Positions 40,586-49,451 are shown, counted from the stretch's first letter. The stretch: DNA of 64,000 bases from Herbiconiux oxytropis (GCF_024979315.1 NZ_JANLCK010000009.1:1-64000), one strand, 5' to 3'. The notes: generated from the letters alone by a model not told the origin. Made by a program: numbers and translations.

Positions 40586-41416
40586 CTAGCGGGCGGTGGC
40601 ATCGGACGGCGTCGAGGCGCGGGGCGCGCCCGTCGCGGCCGCGACGTCCGCGAGCGTGTCGCCGGGCTCGCGGCCCAGAAGGTGCCCGAGGTCAGGGCCG
40701 GGGCTGCCGAGGAAACCGTGCCGGACGTTCGTGTGGATCGACATCAGCATCGCCGGCTGGAACGGCTTCAACCCCGCCCGATCGAGCTCCTGGCGGCGGT
40801 GGTCGAGCGACACGTCGACGAGCGGGACTCCGAGATGCTCAGCGACGTCGGCGGCGGTCACGGGAGTGCCGACGAGGTCATAGGTCCGCCCCTCGTGCCG
40901 GTGAGGGGCCTCAGCGACGACGGCCGCGGCCTCCGCGAGGTCCTCTCGGCTGACGGCGGCCAGCGCGCCGTCACCGAAGGCGGAGGTCAGCCGGTTCCCC
41001 GACCAGCCGAGGAGCGAGCCGAACAGGTCGGCGTAGAGGCCGTTCCGCAGGATCGTCCAACTCAGGGTGCTCTGCTGGAGCCGCCGCTCCGTCCATCGAT
41101 GCGCCAAAGCGAAGCCGAGGTGGTCTCCGGCGGAGGTGAGGCTCGTGTACACGACATGAGCGACCCCGTCACGCTCCGCTGCCGTGATCACCGCGTCGTG
41201 GCGTGCGACCACGACGTCGTCCTCGGCCTCCCCGGCTGAGACCAGGACGAGTGTGTCGACACCACGCAATGAGATGCTCTCCGGGTCGTCGAAGTCGAGC
41301 GTGCGCAGATCTCCGCGTGCGGCGCGGCTGGTGCCCGTGGCGACGACGTCGCGCTGCGAGAGGGTGGAGAGGATTGCGCGGCCGAGCTTGCCCGATGCGC
41401 CGGTGACGAGGATCAA
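40586..41416 (-). CDS. QorB-like NAD(P)-binding quinone oxidoreductase (NmrA family)
   Basis: 276 residues. The Rossmann start ILVTGASGKLGRAIL is followed by HVVYTSLTSAGDHLG and TILRNGLYADL, the pattern of the NmrA/QorB group that reduces quinones or senses NAD(P). The start is a TTG at 41416 with AAAGG seven bases upstream. It is divergent from the HxlR gene by 80 bp, the arrangement of qor2-qorR in Corynebacterium. Confidence 0.78.
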   Translation of the reverse strand: MILVTGASGKLGRAILSTLSQRDVVATGTSRAARGDLRTLDFDDPESISLRGVDTLVLVSAGEAEDDVVVARHDAVITAAERDGVAHVVYTSLTSAGDHLGFALAHRWTERRLQQSTLSWTILRNGLYADLFGSLLGWSGNRLTSAFGDGALAAVSREDLAEAAAVVAEAPHRHEGRTYDLVGTPVTAADVAEHLGVPLVDVSLDHRRQELDRAGLKPFQPAMLMSIHTNVRHGFLGSPGPDLGHLLGREPGDTLADVAAATGAPRASTPSDATAR

Positions 41417-41496
41417 CAGATCGCCTTTCGTGGTCCTGTGCGGTAACTAGGCTGATTCTGTTCCGGCTCCGCGGATCCTCACAAGAAGGCACTCTC

Positions 41497-41910
41497 ATGT
41501 CACTGACGCACACCGAAGTAACCGCAGAGCTCGAGCCGTGCGGCAAGCGGGAGCACCCGGACTGCGGCATCCGGGATGTGCTCGATCGGGTGGGCGACAC
41601 ATGGTCGGTGCTCGTCGTCGTCGAGCTGTCCTCCGGAGCGCGGCGGTTCGGGGAGCTGCAGCGCGCGATCGACGGGATCTCGCAGCGCATGCTGACCCTG
41701 ACGCTCCGGCGGCTCGAGCGCGACGGTCTCGTCGAGCGGACCGTCTCTCCCACCATCCCACCGCAGGTGACCTACGCGCTGACCGATTCCGGGAGCAGCC
41801 TCACGCATCTGATCCGCGCTCTCGCGGACTGGTCCATCGAGCAGCGCCCTGCCATCGCCGGGGCTCGTCAGAGCTACGATGACGCGCACCCGGGCCACTC
41901 CATCCGCTGA
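41497..41910 (+). CDS. HxlR-type transcriptional regulator
   Basis: 137-residue winged-helix protein. The helix-turn-helix region LSSGARRFGELQRAIDGISQRMLTLTLRRLERDGLV (about 42-80, cited by ends) with a wing VERTVSPTIPPQV is the HxlR/DUF24 signature. Cys15 and Cys23 sit just before the DVLDRVGDTW helix, the position where quinone- or oxidant-sensing members carry their reactive Cys. It probably represses the divergent QorB-like gene. AAGAAGG precedes the ATG. Confidence 0.85.
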   Translation: MSLTHTEVTAELEPCGKREHPDCGIRDVLDRVGDTWSVLVVVELSSGARRFGELQRAIDGISQRMLTLTLRRLERDGLVERTVSPTIPPQVTYALTDSGSSLTHLIRALADWSIEQRPAIAGARQSYDDAHPGHSIR

Positions 41911-41921
41911 GCGGGATGGCC

Positions 41922-42878
41922 CTACCGGCGACCGAAGGTGACGGGTTCGCCCCGCCAACCCGTCCTGCGGAGAAACCCCTCCCACGTGAGCGATGTGGGA
42001 TCGACGGTCCGGCTCCACGCGAGGTCGCGATCCTCCCGGAAGTACCCGAGATCCACTGCGTACCGGGCCATACCGAGGATCTCCTCGACCTCCTGAGGAT
42101 TCTCGCGCAGGGAGGGGACGTGCTCCAGGAGGCCCGTGCGCGTCGTGGCGTCTCCGTACTCGGCCGGGAGTCCCGTGACGCGGGAGAACGTCTCGACCAT
42201 CTCGGCCGGGGAGATGACGTCGCCGACGATCGGCAGCGAAGCGCCCCCGTAGGCGTCCGGGTCGGAGAACACCTCGAGGACGGCCGGGCCGGTTGCGGTG
42301 AGCGGATCCACGAACGGGGCCCGGAAGTCCTCGGGCAGGTAGAAGGGCATCTGCACGGTCTGCCCGTCGATCTGCGGCGCGTAGTACTCCAGCGCGTTGG
42401 TGTAGAAGAACGAGAGCATGACGAAGGTGTGCCCGATCGGCAGACCCCGGATGTGGTCGGCGACCCGAGCTTTGTCGGTGAAGTGCGGAGCGTACCGACC
42501 TCCCGACGAACGCTCGTCGACGTTCTCGAGTGTGCTGAACACGACGTGGTCCACCCCTGCCTCCACCGCGGCATCCGCCAGCTGGCAGCCGAAGGAGAAC
42601 TCCTCCGTGGAAGGCGGAGCGATGGGCGGGGTCATCAGGAAGGCTCCCTGGGCTGATCCGAACGCCTCCACGAGCCGGCGCTCGTGGCCCGGCGCCAGAG
42701 GAACCTCGGCGATCTCCGCTCCCATCTCAGCCAAGCTGCGAGCCTGGGCGGAATCGGCGGTCCGGGTCAGGGCACGCACCCGGAACCTGCCGCTCTCGAG
42801 CAGGGACGTCGTGACGCTCCGGCCCTGCTTGCTGGTGGCACCGGTGACGACGATCAAGGGTGTGCTGTTGTCTGGCAT
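41922..42878 (-). CDS. NmrA-family NAD(P)-binding protein
   Basis: 318 residues from the ATG at 42878, which has AGGAGAG upstream; the frame runs on to 43280 but that overlaps the ArsR gene. LIVVTGATSKQGRSV opens a Rossmann fold, and HVVFSTLENVDERSSGGRYAPHF (about 110-132) and an NmrA-like C-terminal domain follow. It may be a redox sensor or a reductase. It ends 11 bp from the HxlR gene, and its promoter region carries the palindromes beside the ArsR gene. Confidence 0.78.
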   Translation of the reverse strand: MPDNSTPLIVVTGATSKQGRSVTTSLLESGRFRVRALTRTADSAQARSLAEMGAEIAEVPLAPGHERRLVEAFGSAQGAFLMTPPIAPPSTEEFSFGCQLADAAVEAGVDHVVFSTLENVDERSSGGRYAPHFTDKARVADHIRGLPIGHTFVMLSFFYTNALEYYAPQIDGQTVQMPFYLPEDFRAPFVDPLTATGPAVLEVFSDPDAYGGASLPIVGDVISPAEMVETFSRVTGLPAEYGDATTRTGLLEHVPSLRENPQEVEEILGMARYAVDLGYFREDRDLAWSRTVDPTSLTWEGFLRRTGWRGEPVTFGRR

Positions 42879-42896
42879 CTGCGTTTCTCTCCTTTT

Positions 42897-42956
42897 CATA
42901 TCGTGACATCGCGATATGACAATATTAAATGCCGGGCGGCCCTCGGATCGCGATAT
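42897..42956. promoter_or_regulatory. Palindromic operators between NmrA and ArsR genes
   Basis: CATATCG-N8-CGATATG (42897-42918) and a related site around CGATATCGAAATATG (42951-42965). ATCGCGATAT occurs at 42908-42917 and again at 42947-42956. The stretch is AT-rich in a GC-rich region and covers both promoter areas of the divergent pair. Confidence 0.6.
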
Positions 42957-42996
42957 CGAAATATGATGGTGCGAATCGAGGAGAGGAGATGATCCC

Positions 42997-43350
42997 GTGA
43001 TGCCGGAGAACAGTCCGCGCTCAGAGGCCGGGCAGCACGCTCCGCTCGAGGCGGTCGAGGCCCTGAAAGCGCTCGCGAACCCGGCGCGCCTGCAGATCAT
43101 GGAGTGGCTGCGGGATCCGCACACCGAGTTCGCGGAGTGGGAACCCATCGCCGATCGCGACGAGGTCGGCGTCTGCGTCAGCCACTTGCAAGCCAAGTCG
43201 GGTCTCGCGCAGTCGACGGTCTCCTCGTACATGACGACCCTCGAGCGCGCGGGCCTCGTGCGGTCGACGCGGATCGGCAAGTGGATCCACTACCGCCGGG
43301 ACGAGCACGCGATGTCGCGGTTGGCGGGGGTGCTCCACACGCCCTCCTGA
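42997..43350 (+). CDS. ArsR-type winged-helix repressor
   Basis: 117 residues. ALKALANPARLQIMEWL and SGLAQSTVSSYMTTLERAGLVRS followed by a basic wing GKWIHYRR is the ArsR pattern. The usual metal-binding Cys pair is absent, with a single Cys (VCVSHL). It probably controls the divergent NmrA gene and itself through the operators at 42897-42965. GAGGAGAGGAG precedes the GTG/ATG start pair. Confidence 0.82.
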   Translation: MMPENSPRSEAGQHAPLEAVEALKALANPARLQIMEWLRDPHTEFAEWEPIADRDEVGVCVSHLQAKSGLAQSTVSSYMTTLERAGLVRSTRIGKWIHYRRDEHAMSRLAGVLHTPS

Positions 43351-43369
43351 GACAGGGGCGCGGCGCGAA

Positions 43370-43413
43370 AAAGCCCCCTCAACGCCTTGCGGAGCAAGGG
43401 TTCAGGGGGCTTT
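43370..43413. terminator. Nested terminator hairpin next to tRNA-Ser
   Basis: Outer arms AAAGCCCCCT and AGGGGGCTTT, inner arms CCTTGC-gga-GCAAGG. On the minus strand it ends in TTTTT right after the tRNA, and on the plus strand it ends the ArsR transcript. Confidence 0.85.
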
Positions 43414-43416
43414 CAA

Positions 43417-43506
43417 TGGCGGTACCGGTGGGATTTGAACCCACGGTGGAGTCTCCCCCACACAACTTTTCGAGAGTTGCACCTTCGGCCGCTCGGACAC
43501 GGTACC
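43417..43506 (-). tRNA. tRNA-Ser(CGA)
   Basis: Class II tRNA of 90 nt with CCA encoded. Acceptor GGTACCG (5-prime at 43506) pairs with CGGTACC, discriminator G. The anticodon loop CTCGAAA gives anticodon CGA (reads UCG). A long variable arm GTGTGGGGGAGACTCC and the T arm GTGGGTTCAAATCCCAC are clear. Confidence 0.95.
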
Positions 43507-43513
43507 GAGGAAG

Positions 43514-43543
43514 AGTGTACGCGAGGCGCGCGCGTGTCGCCAA
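43514..43543 (-). promoter_or_regulatory. Promoter of tRNA-Ser
   Basis: On the minus strand TTGGCG (43543-43538), an 18-bp spacer, TACACT (43519-43514), then seven bases to the mature tRNA end. Confidence 0.6.
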
Positions 43544-43596
43544 TCGAGGTGTCGACGTGCCATTCTGAAGCGATCGGAGGGCCGGAGGGGGTCGAC

Positions 43597-44241
43597 GTGG
43601 TGGCGGACGATCGCAGGCGGCACTGGGAGAGCACGACCTCCATTCCGCTCGTCACGCTCTCGCTCGTGTTCATCGCCGCCTACTCGGTGCGGGTGATCGC
43701 GGTCGGCCTGCCGCGCGGCGCCGAGGTGACCCTCAACGTGGTGATCGCCGCGATCTGGGCGGTGTTCGCCGCCGACTACCTCGTGCGGCTCGCCCTCGCC
43801 GCCGACAAGGGCCTGTACTTCCGCACGACCCTGCTCGACCTGCTCTCGGTGCTCGTGCCGGTGTTCCGCCCGTTCCTGCTGCTCAGCCGGCTGAAGGACA
43901 TCCCGTACTTCCGCCGGCACAGCGGATCGTCGGTGCGCCTCCGGCTCGTCATCCACGCCGCCCTCTTCGTGGTGCTGTTCGTCTACTCGATCTCCCTCGC
44001 CGTGCTGGCCGCCGAGCGCGGCGCATCCGGTGCCAACATCGAGAACTTCGGCGACGCCATCTGGTGGGCGTGCGTGACCATCGCCACCGTCGGCTACGGC
44101 GACGTCTACCCCGTGACGGGGCTCGGCCGGGTTCTCGCCGTCGTCCTCATGTTCGGTGGCATCGCGATCGTGGGCGTCGCCACCGCCACGATCGTGTCGT
44201 ACCTGAACGAGCGGATCGGGCACCAGCGCCGCGGGGAATGA
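43597..44241 (+). CDS. Voltage-gated-type potassium channel protein
   Basis: 214 residues. Four or five hydrophobic segments precede a pore loop with the selectivity filter TVGYGD in the context [17 protein letters not shown] (about 155-171), and a final segment follows. This is the Kch-like two-pore-helix/voltage-sensor family. No C-terminal RCK domain is visible. The frame is open upstream through the tRNA; I start at the GTG 43597, preceded by GGAGGGGG. Confidence 0.85.
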   Translation: MVADDRRRHWESTTSIPLVTLSLVFIAAYSVRVIAVGLPRGAEVTLNVVIAAIWAVFAADYLVRLALAADKGLYFRTTLLDLLSVLVPVFRPFLLLSRLKDIPYFRRHSGSSVRLRLVIHAALFVVLFVYSISLAVLAAERGASGANIENFGDAIWWACVTIATVGYGDVYPVTGLGRVLAVVLMFGGIAIVGVATATIVSYLNERIGHQRRGE

Positions 44242-44372
44242 GCCACCCGCTTCACAACGACTCGCGGGCGGATGTTCGCTTCCCGTTCAGATTCGCGTGC
44301 TTGAGTCGTTCTCACAGCACCACGGACGGGTCGCAACCCCTGAGGCCCGCACCTCACCCGAATGGAACTCCT

Positions 44373-45389
44373 GTGAGTATCAGAACGGCCGAGTACCCGA
44401 GGCCGAACCACTTCCTCCTGCACCTCAGCGACACCCACCTGCTCGCCGGAGGCGGCAAGCTCTACGGCGTCGTGGACAGCGAGGAGCTGCTGCGCTCCCT
44501 CTTCGACGAGGTCGAGGCATCCGGAGGCCGACCCGAGGCCATCGTCTTCACCGGCGACCTCGCCGACAAGGGCGAAGCGGATGCCTACAGCCGGCTGCGC
44601 GCGATCGTGGAGCCGGCCGCCGCACGGCTCGGCGCCCAGGTGATCTGGGTGATGGGGAACCACGACGACCGCGCCTCGTTCCGCGAGGGCCTGCTCGGCG
44701 AGGTGCCGACCGACCGCAGTGTCGACCGCGTCTACGACGTGAACGGGCTGCGCGTCATCACGCTCGACTCGACCGTGCCGGGGCACCACCACGGCGAGAT
44801 CTCGAGCGACCAGCTCGACTGGCTCGCCGAGGAGCTCGCCTCCCCCGCGCCCCACGGCAGCATCCTCGCCCTGCACCACCCGCCCGTGCCGAGCGTGCTC
44901 GACCTCGCCGTGGCCGTGGAACTGCGCGACCAGCGGGGCCTCGCCGAGGTGCTCGAGGGCTCCGACGTGCGCTCCATCATCGCCGGCCACCTGCACTACT
45001 CCACCACCGCGACCTTCGCGGGCATCCCCGTCTCCGTCGCATCCGCCACCTGCTACACGCAGGACCTCAACGTCGAAGTCGGCGGCACGAAGGGCCGTGC
45101 GGGCGCGCAGGCGTTCAACCTCGTGCACGTCTACGAGCACACCGTGCTGCACTCCGTGGTGCCGCTCGGGAGCCACCCGGCCCTCGACCACATCTCGGCC
45201 GAGGAGACCCGCCGACGGCTCGAGGCCAAGGGCGTGATGATCGCGGATGCGGTGAGCCCGCAGGTCTCGCCCGAGCCGCCGCTCACGCTCTCGATGCCGC
45301 TGCCGCTCTCGCTGGCCGCGACCGCCACTGCGGCGGCCCTGGCCGCTACGCCGGCGCCTGAACCTGAGCTGGTTCCGACGGACGCGTGA
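44373..45389 (+). CDS. CpdA-like metallophosphoesterase (cyclic nucleotide)
   Basis: 338 residues. Calcineurin-like metal ligands: [25 protein letters not shown] and [11 protein letters not shown], the order found in class III 3-prime,5-prime-cyclic nucleotide phosphodiesterases (CpdA). It may lower cAMP or act on another phosphodiester. The C-terminus ends in an Ala/Pro-rich low-complexity tail. The GTG at 44373 precedes the conserved [11 protein letters not shown], with a weak GGAA upstream. Its end overlaps the convergent Stealth gene by 44 bp. Confidence 0.82.
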   Translation: MSIRTAEYPRPNHFLLHLSDTHLLAGGGKLYGVVDSEELLRSLFDEVEASGGRPEAIVFTGDLADKGEADAYSRLRAIVEPAAARLGAQVIWVMGNHDDRASFREGLLGEVPTDRSVDRVYDVNGLRVITLDSTVPGHHHGEISSDQLDWLAEELASPAPHGSILALHHPPVPSVLDLAVAVELRDQRGLAEVLEGSDVRSIIAGHLHYSTTATFAGIPVSVASATCYTQDLNVEVGGTKGRAGAQAFNLVHVYEHTVLHSVVPLGSHPALDHISAEETRRRLEAKGVMIADAVSPQVSPEPPLTLSMPLPLSLAATATAAALAATPAPEPELVPTDA

Positions 45390-47025
45390 CGGGGGCCTCG
45401 CTCGTGGGCACCTCCCACGGGGCGGGGAACGGGAAGTAGCGCTCGAGGAACGAGATGACCGCGGTCGTGCGCTCCTCGACACCGATCTCGGGCTTGGAGC
45501 CGTCGTTGAGGCAGAACATGTCCATCGACCGCTTCTTCAGCAGCGTGTCCATCTCCTTGAGCGCGACCTTGAGGGTGGTCTCGATGTAGCGCACCTTCGC
45601 CTCGGTCTGCACCACGGCCCGGCCCGTCATGAGCGCGTAGTAGTGGTAGAACGAGTTGGTCACCGAGATGTCGGTGGCCGAGCGGAAGGGGCTCGCCGCC
45701 GTGCGCGCGAACTCCGCCTCGAACTCGTTCTCCATCTCGAACAGCACGCTCTTGCGGAGCGGCGCCGCGCAGTGCTCGAGGTGGCGGGTGGTGACCCGGC
45801 CGAAGCGGTTCTGCAGCAGCTCGCGGTTGACGCGCGCGGCGTTCTCGAATCCGCTGCGGTGCAGAGCGTTCTGGCCGAGGCCGATGCGGGTGTCGGCCTC
45901 GACGAACTTCGTGATGCCGCCGGGTGAGAAGAAGAGATCGGGCGTGACCGGGCGACCGAAGAACATGTCGTCGTTGGAGTAGAGGAAGTGCTCGGCGATG
46001 CCGGGGATGCGGTGCAGCTGCGCCTCGACGGCGTGCGAGTTGTGCGTGGGCAGGTCCGACGGGTTCCTGAAGAACTGCTCGCTCGGCATGATGGTGACCC
46101 GGGGGTCGTCGGCGAGCCAGGCGGGCTTCGGCGAATCCGTCGCGATGAAGATGCGGCGCACCCACGGGGCGAACATGTAGACGCTCCGCAGGGCGTACTT
46201 GAGCTCGTCGATCTGGCGGTAGCGCGCCTCGGAGTCGTCACCCTCCCCCACGACATACGCCGCCATGCGCTTGGCCCGTGCTCGCTGGAACTCGATCGCG
46301 GTGCCGTCGACCCAGGAGAAGACCATGTCGATCTCGAACGGGACGTCGCTCGCGAGCGCGCTGAACATGCCCTCGATGGTCGCCCAGGTGCGGCCGTAGA
46401 GGTCGACCGTGGTCTCGACGAGTTCCTGGGCGGGGATCGTGCGCCGGGTCAGCGAGTTCTCGGCGGGGGCCTCGATGAACTCGCCGTCGCGCTGCCAGAA
46501 CTCCAGCTGCACGGCCGACTCGACGCCGTAGCGGAGACGGCCGATGGGTTCGATGCGGGGGCGGTAGAGGCGCACGACGCGCGCCTTCGGGTCGCGCGCG
46601 AGCTTGCCATCGGCTACGAGCACGGCGGGCGATCGCGGCGCCTTCGCGTAGAAGGGCTCCCCGGCCATGGCGTCGATGAGTGCCGTCTTGGCGCGCTTGC
46701 GGTGCTTCCAGTCGACCGCCAGCACGGGCCGCTCGTCGTTGCCGCGCACGAGGAGGAACGGCACGCGTGAACCCTCGAGGGTGTCGGCGATGAAGAAGAG
46801 GTCTTCGATCATCGACTCGCGCGGGGTCGAGTGACCGTTCAGCAACGTGAGCTGCCCCTTGCGGAGGACGATGTCGTCCCGGTCGAGCGAGATGGGGTGC
46901 GTGGTCGCAGCCCGGAGCACGGATTCGAGATGCGGAGTCGCAGACACGCCATCGATCACAGTCGCCTCCTCAGGTCGGAATCCAGGTTTCGTCGGGTCTC
47001 CTGTCATTGGTGCCAGACCCTTCAT
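45346..47025 (-). CDS. Stealth-family sugar-phosphate transferase
   Basis: 559 residues from the ATG at 47025, which has GGAGG upstream (the frame is open to 47070). Stealth region 1 [10 protein letters not shown] is at about 232-241, region 2 [10 protein letters not shown]...[10 protein letters not shown] at about 273-300, and the SNDDMFFG motif at about 350. This family transfers hexose-1-phosphate in capsular polysaccharides and phosphoglycan synthesis. No glycan cluster surrounds it, so its acceptor is unknown. It is divergent from a probable oxygenase gene. Confidence 0.85.
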   Translation of the reverse strand: MKGLAPMTGDPTKPGFRPEEATVIDGVSATPHLESVLRAATTHPISLDRDDIVLRKGQLTLLNGHSTPRESMIEDLFFIADTLEGSRVPFLLVRGNDERPVLAVDWKHRKRAKTALIDAMAGEPFYAKAPRSPAVLVADGKLARDPKARVVRLYRPRIEPIGRLRYGVESAVQLEFWQRDGEFIEAPAENSLTRRTIPAQELVETTVDLYGRTWATIEGMFSALASDVPFEIDMVFSWVDGTAIEFQRARAKRMAAYVVGEGDDSEARYRQIDELKYALRSVYMFAPWVRRIFIATDSPKPAWLADDPRVTIMPSEQFFRNPSDLPTHNSHAVEAQLHRIPGIAEHFLYSNDDMFFGRPVTPDLFFSPGGITKFVEADTRIGLGQNALHRSGFENAARVNRELLQNRFGRVTTRHLEHCAAPLRKSVLFEMENEFEAEFARTAASPFRSATDISVTNSFYHYYALMTGRAVVQTEAKVRYIETTLKVALKEMDTLLKKRSMDMFCLNDGSKPEIGVEERTTAVISFLERYFPFPAPWEVPTSEAPVTRPSEPAQVQAPA

Positions 47026-47078
47026 TCTACGCCTCCGCCAGGGCTTCGAGATCACCGGAACGGCGGGCATGCTGCGTG

Positions 47079-47092
47079 TTAGCCTTGCCTAA
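47079..47092. promoter_or_regulatory. Iron-box-like palindrome upstream of a probable oxygenase
   Basis: TTAGCCTTGCCTAA lies in the divergent gap 47026-47143. Its ends match the TTAG...CCTAA ends of DtxR/IdeR boxes, with 11 of 14 positions agreeing with the right part of that box. Binding is a proposal only. Confidence 0.35.
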
Positions 47093-47143
47093 GTAGGGCG
47101 GGTCGACACGTGCACGCCCTCCGACTGAAAGGTTCATTTCGCG

Positions 47144-47926
47144 ATGAGCTACATCCGCTCCACCGCCTTCGAGGAGACCGGCTACGTCGTCCTCGACCGT
47201 CACGACCAGGCCGCAGACCCGAAGGAGTGGCTCGACCTGGAGTACGTCGACTGGAAGTCCTCGGGGCAGACCCGCTTCGCCCCGCTCGCGAGCGCGTTCG
47301 GCGAGATGGAGTGCGACGGATTCTGGAACCACTCGCCCGCCCGCACCGACAAGGACGGCGTGTGGGTTGCGGCGAATGTGGAGAAGGCCCCCGTGCTGAA
47401 GGCGCGCGCTGAGGAGCCCGGCGCGAACATCGGCCGTTGCCGCGTGATCGAGCTGCAGCCCAACGACTACGCCAACGCGCTCTACAACCTGCACCAGGAC
47501 GACAACAACCGGCTCAACCCGGACGGCACGGGCTGGATCGTACGCGGCTTCTTCAACCTCTCCGACGACCCGGAGTCCTACCTGATCCTCCGCGAGGACC
47601 GCTTCGACCCCGAGACCGAGGTGCGCATCCCGCTGCCCGCGGGCGCCCAGGTGATCGTCGACACGCAGCGGTTCTGGCACGCGGTGTGGCAGAAGGGCCC
47701 CGAGCCCCGCTACTGCCTCATCACCTCGTGGGAGTCGGGCCCCGAGCTCGACGCCTACATCGAGCGCCACCACGGCGACCCGCACTCCCCGAGCGCGCCG
47801 CTGGACCCCGCCTTCGTCGAGAGCGCCCAGGCCGACGTGCGCCGACGGCTCGCCGAGCGCGCCGCCACCATCTCGGCCAGAAGCCGTCCGGGCGCCGCGA
47901 TCGAGCCCGACGACAGCGACGACTGA
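47144..47926 (+). CDS. Probable 2-oxoglutarate/Fe(II)-type oxygenase
   Basis: 260 residues, not assigned to a named family. The triad of a 2OG-Fe(II) cupin fits: His117-x-Asp119 in YNLHQDDNN, His179 in RFWHAVWQ and Arg189 ten residues later in PRYCLITSW. That HxD...H...R spacing is canonical. An Asp-rich C-terminal tail (AIEPDDSDD) follows. It may hydroxylate a small molecule or a protein. An AAAGG precedes the ATG. An iron-box-like site lies upstream. Confidence 0.6.
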   Translation: MSYIRSTAFEETGYVVLDRHDQAADPKEWLDLEYVDWKSSGQTRFAPLASAFGEMECDGFWNHSPARTDKDGVWVAANVEKAPVLKARAEEPGANIGRCRVIELQPNDYANALYNLHQDDNNRLNPDGTGWIVRGFFNLSDDPESYLILREDRFDPETEVRIPLPAGAQVIVDTQRFWHAVWQKGPEPRYCLITSWESGPELDAYIERHHGDPHSPSAPLDPAFVESAQADVRRRLAERAATISARSRPGAAIEPDDSDD

Positions 47927-47953
47927 GCCCTTCTCCGACGGGCTCTCGCCCGG

Positions 47954-47975
47954 TGTCGGTGGGCGCGTCTAGGGT
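47954..47975 (+). promoter_or_regulatory. PafBC-type (RecA-independent) DNA-damage promoter of radA
   Basis: TGTCGGTG (47954-47961), eight bases, TAGGGT (47970-47975), then six bases to the ATG at 47982. This matches the TGTCRGTG-N8-TANNNT consensus in every defined position. Confidence 0.75.
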
Positions 47976-47981
47976 GTGGGC

Positions 47982-49304
47982 ATGGCCACGAGATCCACGA
48001 CCGCGTACCGCTGCACCGAGTGCGGGTGGCAGACTGCGAAGTGGGTGGGGCGTTGCGGCGAGTGCCAGTCGTGGGGCACCGTGGTGTCGGCCGCCGAGAA
48101 CGAGGGGATCGCGCGCGCCGTGCGGGCCACGGTGCTCGACGCGGCCCGGATCGCCCGCCCGATCACCGAGATCAGCTCCGACGTGGCGGCGCACTGGGCC
48201 ACCGGCATCGGCGAGTTCGACCGGGTGCTCGGCGGCGGCCTCGTGCCCGGCGCGGCCATCCTGCTCTCGGGCGAGCCCGGCGTCGGCAAGTCGACGCTGC
48301 TGCTCGAGGTGGCGGCAAAGGCCGCCGAGGAGCATCTGCGCGTGCTCTACGTCTCGGCCGAGGAGTCGGTGTCGCAGGTGAAGCTGCGGGCCGAGCGCAC
48401 CCACTCCCTCTCCCCCACTCTCATGCTCGCGGCCGAGACCGATCTCGCCACGATCCTCGGCCAGATCGACGCCGTCGAGCCGCACCTGCTCATCGTCGAC
48501 TCGGTGCAGACCGTGTCGTCGTCGTCGCTCGAGAGCGCCGCGGGCAGCCCCACCCAGGTGCGGGAGGTGGCGTCTGCGCTCATCCGCGTGGCCAAGGACC
48601 GCTCGCTGCCCGTGCTGCTCGTGGGGCACGTCACGAAAGACGGTTCCATCGCGGGGCCGCGCGTGCTCGAGCACCTGGTGGATGTGGTGTGCCAGTTCGA
48701 GGGCGACCGGCAGACGGCGCTGCGGTTCGTGCGGGCGCTGAAGAACCGGTTCGGGCCGACGGATGAGGTGGGCTGCTTCGAGATGACGTCCGACGGCATC
48801 GCCGAGGTGCCCGACCCGAGCGGGTTGTTCCTCTCGCGCGGGTCGGACGCGGTGTCGGGCACCTGCGTGACCGTGGCGCTCGAGGGCCGGCGCGCCCTGC
48901 CGGTCGAGGTGCAGGCGCTCGTGGTGTCGACGCCCTCGCCCAACCCGCGACGGGTCACGAACGGGGTCGACTCGTCGCGCGTGGCCATGATCCTCGCGGT
49001 GCTCGAGCGTCGGGCGCGGATCCCGCTGAGCGACAAAGACGTGTACGTGTCGACGGTGGGCGGCGTGAAGCTCACCGAGCCGGGCGCCGACCTCGCGATC
49101 GCCCTCGCCCTCGCCTCGGCCTCGAACGACAAGCCGCTCGCCCACGACCTCGCGGCCTTCGGCGAGATCAGTCTCGCGGGCGAGGTGCGGCCGGTGTCGT
49201 CGAGCCGCATCCGCGCGGCGGAGGCACGGCGGCTCGGCTTCACCACGATCATCGACGACGAGGCGGGCCAGCTCGTCCGCGCGCTGGGACGCGCGTTCCG
49301 CTAG
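47982..49304 (+). CDS. radA: DNA repair protein RadA
   Basis: RecA-like branch-migration ATPase, 440 residues. An N-terminal zinc finger with Cys11, Cys14, Cys25 and Cys28 is followed by Walker A GEPGVGKST (about 95-103), the RadA-specific KNRFG (about 250) and a Lon-like C-terminal domain (GGVKLTEPGADLAIALA). The frame is open from a GTG at 47976; the ATG at 47982 is fixed by the -10 six bases upstream. Damage-type promoter (47954-47975). Confidence 0.95.
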   Translation: MATRSTTAYRCTECGWQTAKWVGRCGECQSWGTVVSAAENEGIARAVRATVLDAARIARPITEISSDVAAHWATGIGEFDRVLGGGLVPGAAILLSGEPGVGKSTLLLEVAAKAAEEHLRVLYVSAEESVSQVKLRAERTHSLSPTLMLAAETDLATILGQIDAVEPHLLIVDSVQTVSSSSLESAAGSPTQVREVASALIRVAKDRSLPVLLVGHVTKDGSIAGPRVLEHLVDVVCQFEGDRQTALRFVRALKNRFGPTDEVGCFEMTSDGIAEVPDPSGLFLSRGSDAVSGTCVTVALEGRRALPVEVQALVVSTPSPNPRRVTNGVDSSRVAMILAVLERRARIPLSDKDVYVSTVGGVKLTEPGADLAIALALASASNDKPLAHDLAAFGEISLAGEVRPVSSSRIRAAEARRLGFTTIIDDEAGQLVRALGRAFR

Positions 49305-49355
49305 CGGGGGTGGCGGCCGGGCTGTCGGGCTGTCAGGCCCTCGGGTCGGATGCCG

Positions 49356-49428
49356 GCGGACTTCGCCAAGCCTGACGGTGACCGACGCGCAGATCGGCGC
49401 GCTGGCGGCGAGCCGTGGCGAAGTCCGC
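49356..49428. repeat. Inverted repeat between radA and the carboxylesterase
   Basis: GCGGACTTCGCCA and TGGCGAAGTCCGC, perfect 13-bp arms separated by 47 bases of GC-rich sequence. Between two convergent gene ends it may be a terminator. Confidence 0.55.
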
Positions 49429-49451
49429 GCCTGGCGGGTGGGACGCCCGGC

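Noticed and set aside
40586..43506. Genomic island inserted at tRNA-Ser
   Set aside because: The genes lie on the 3-prime side of the tRNA, but no integrase, transposase or repeat of the tRNA end was seen around 40.2-40.6 kb.
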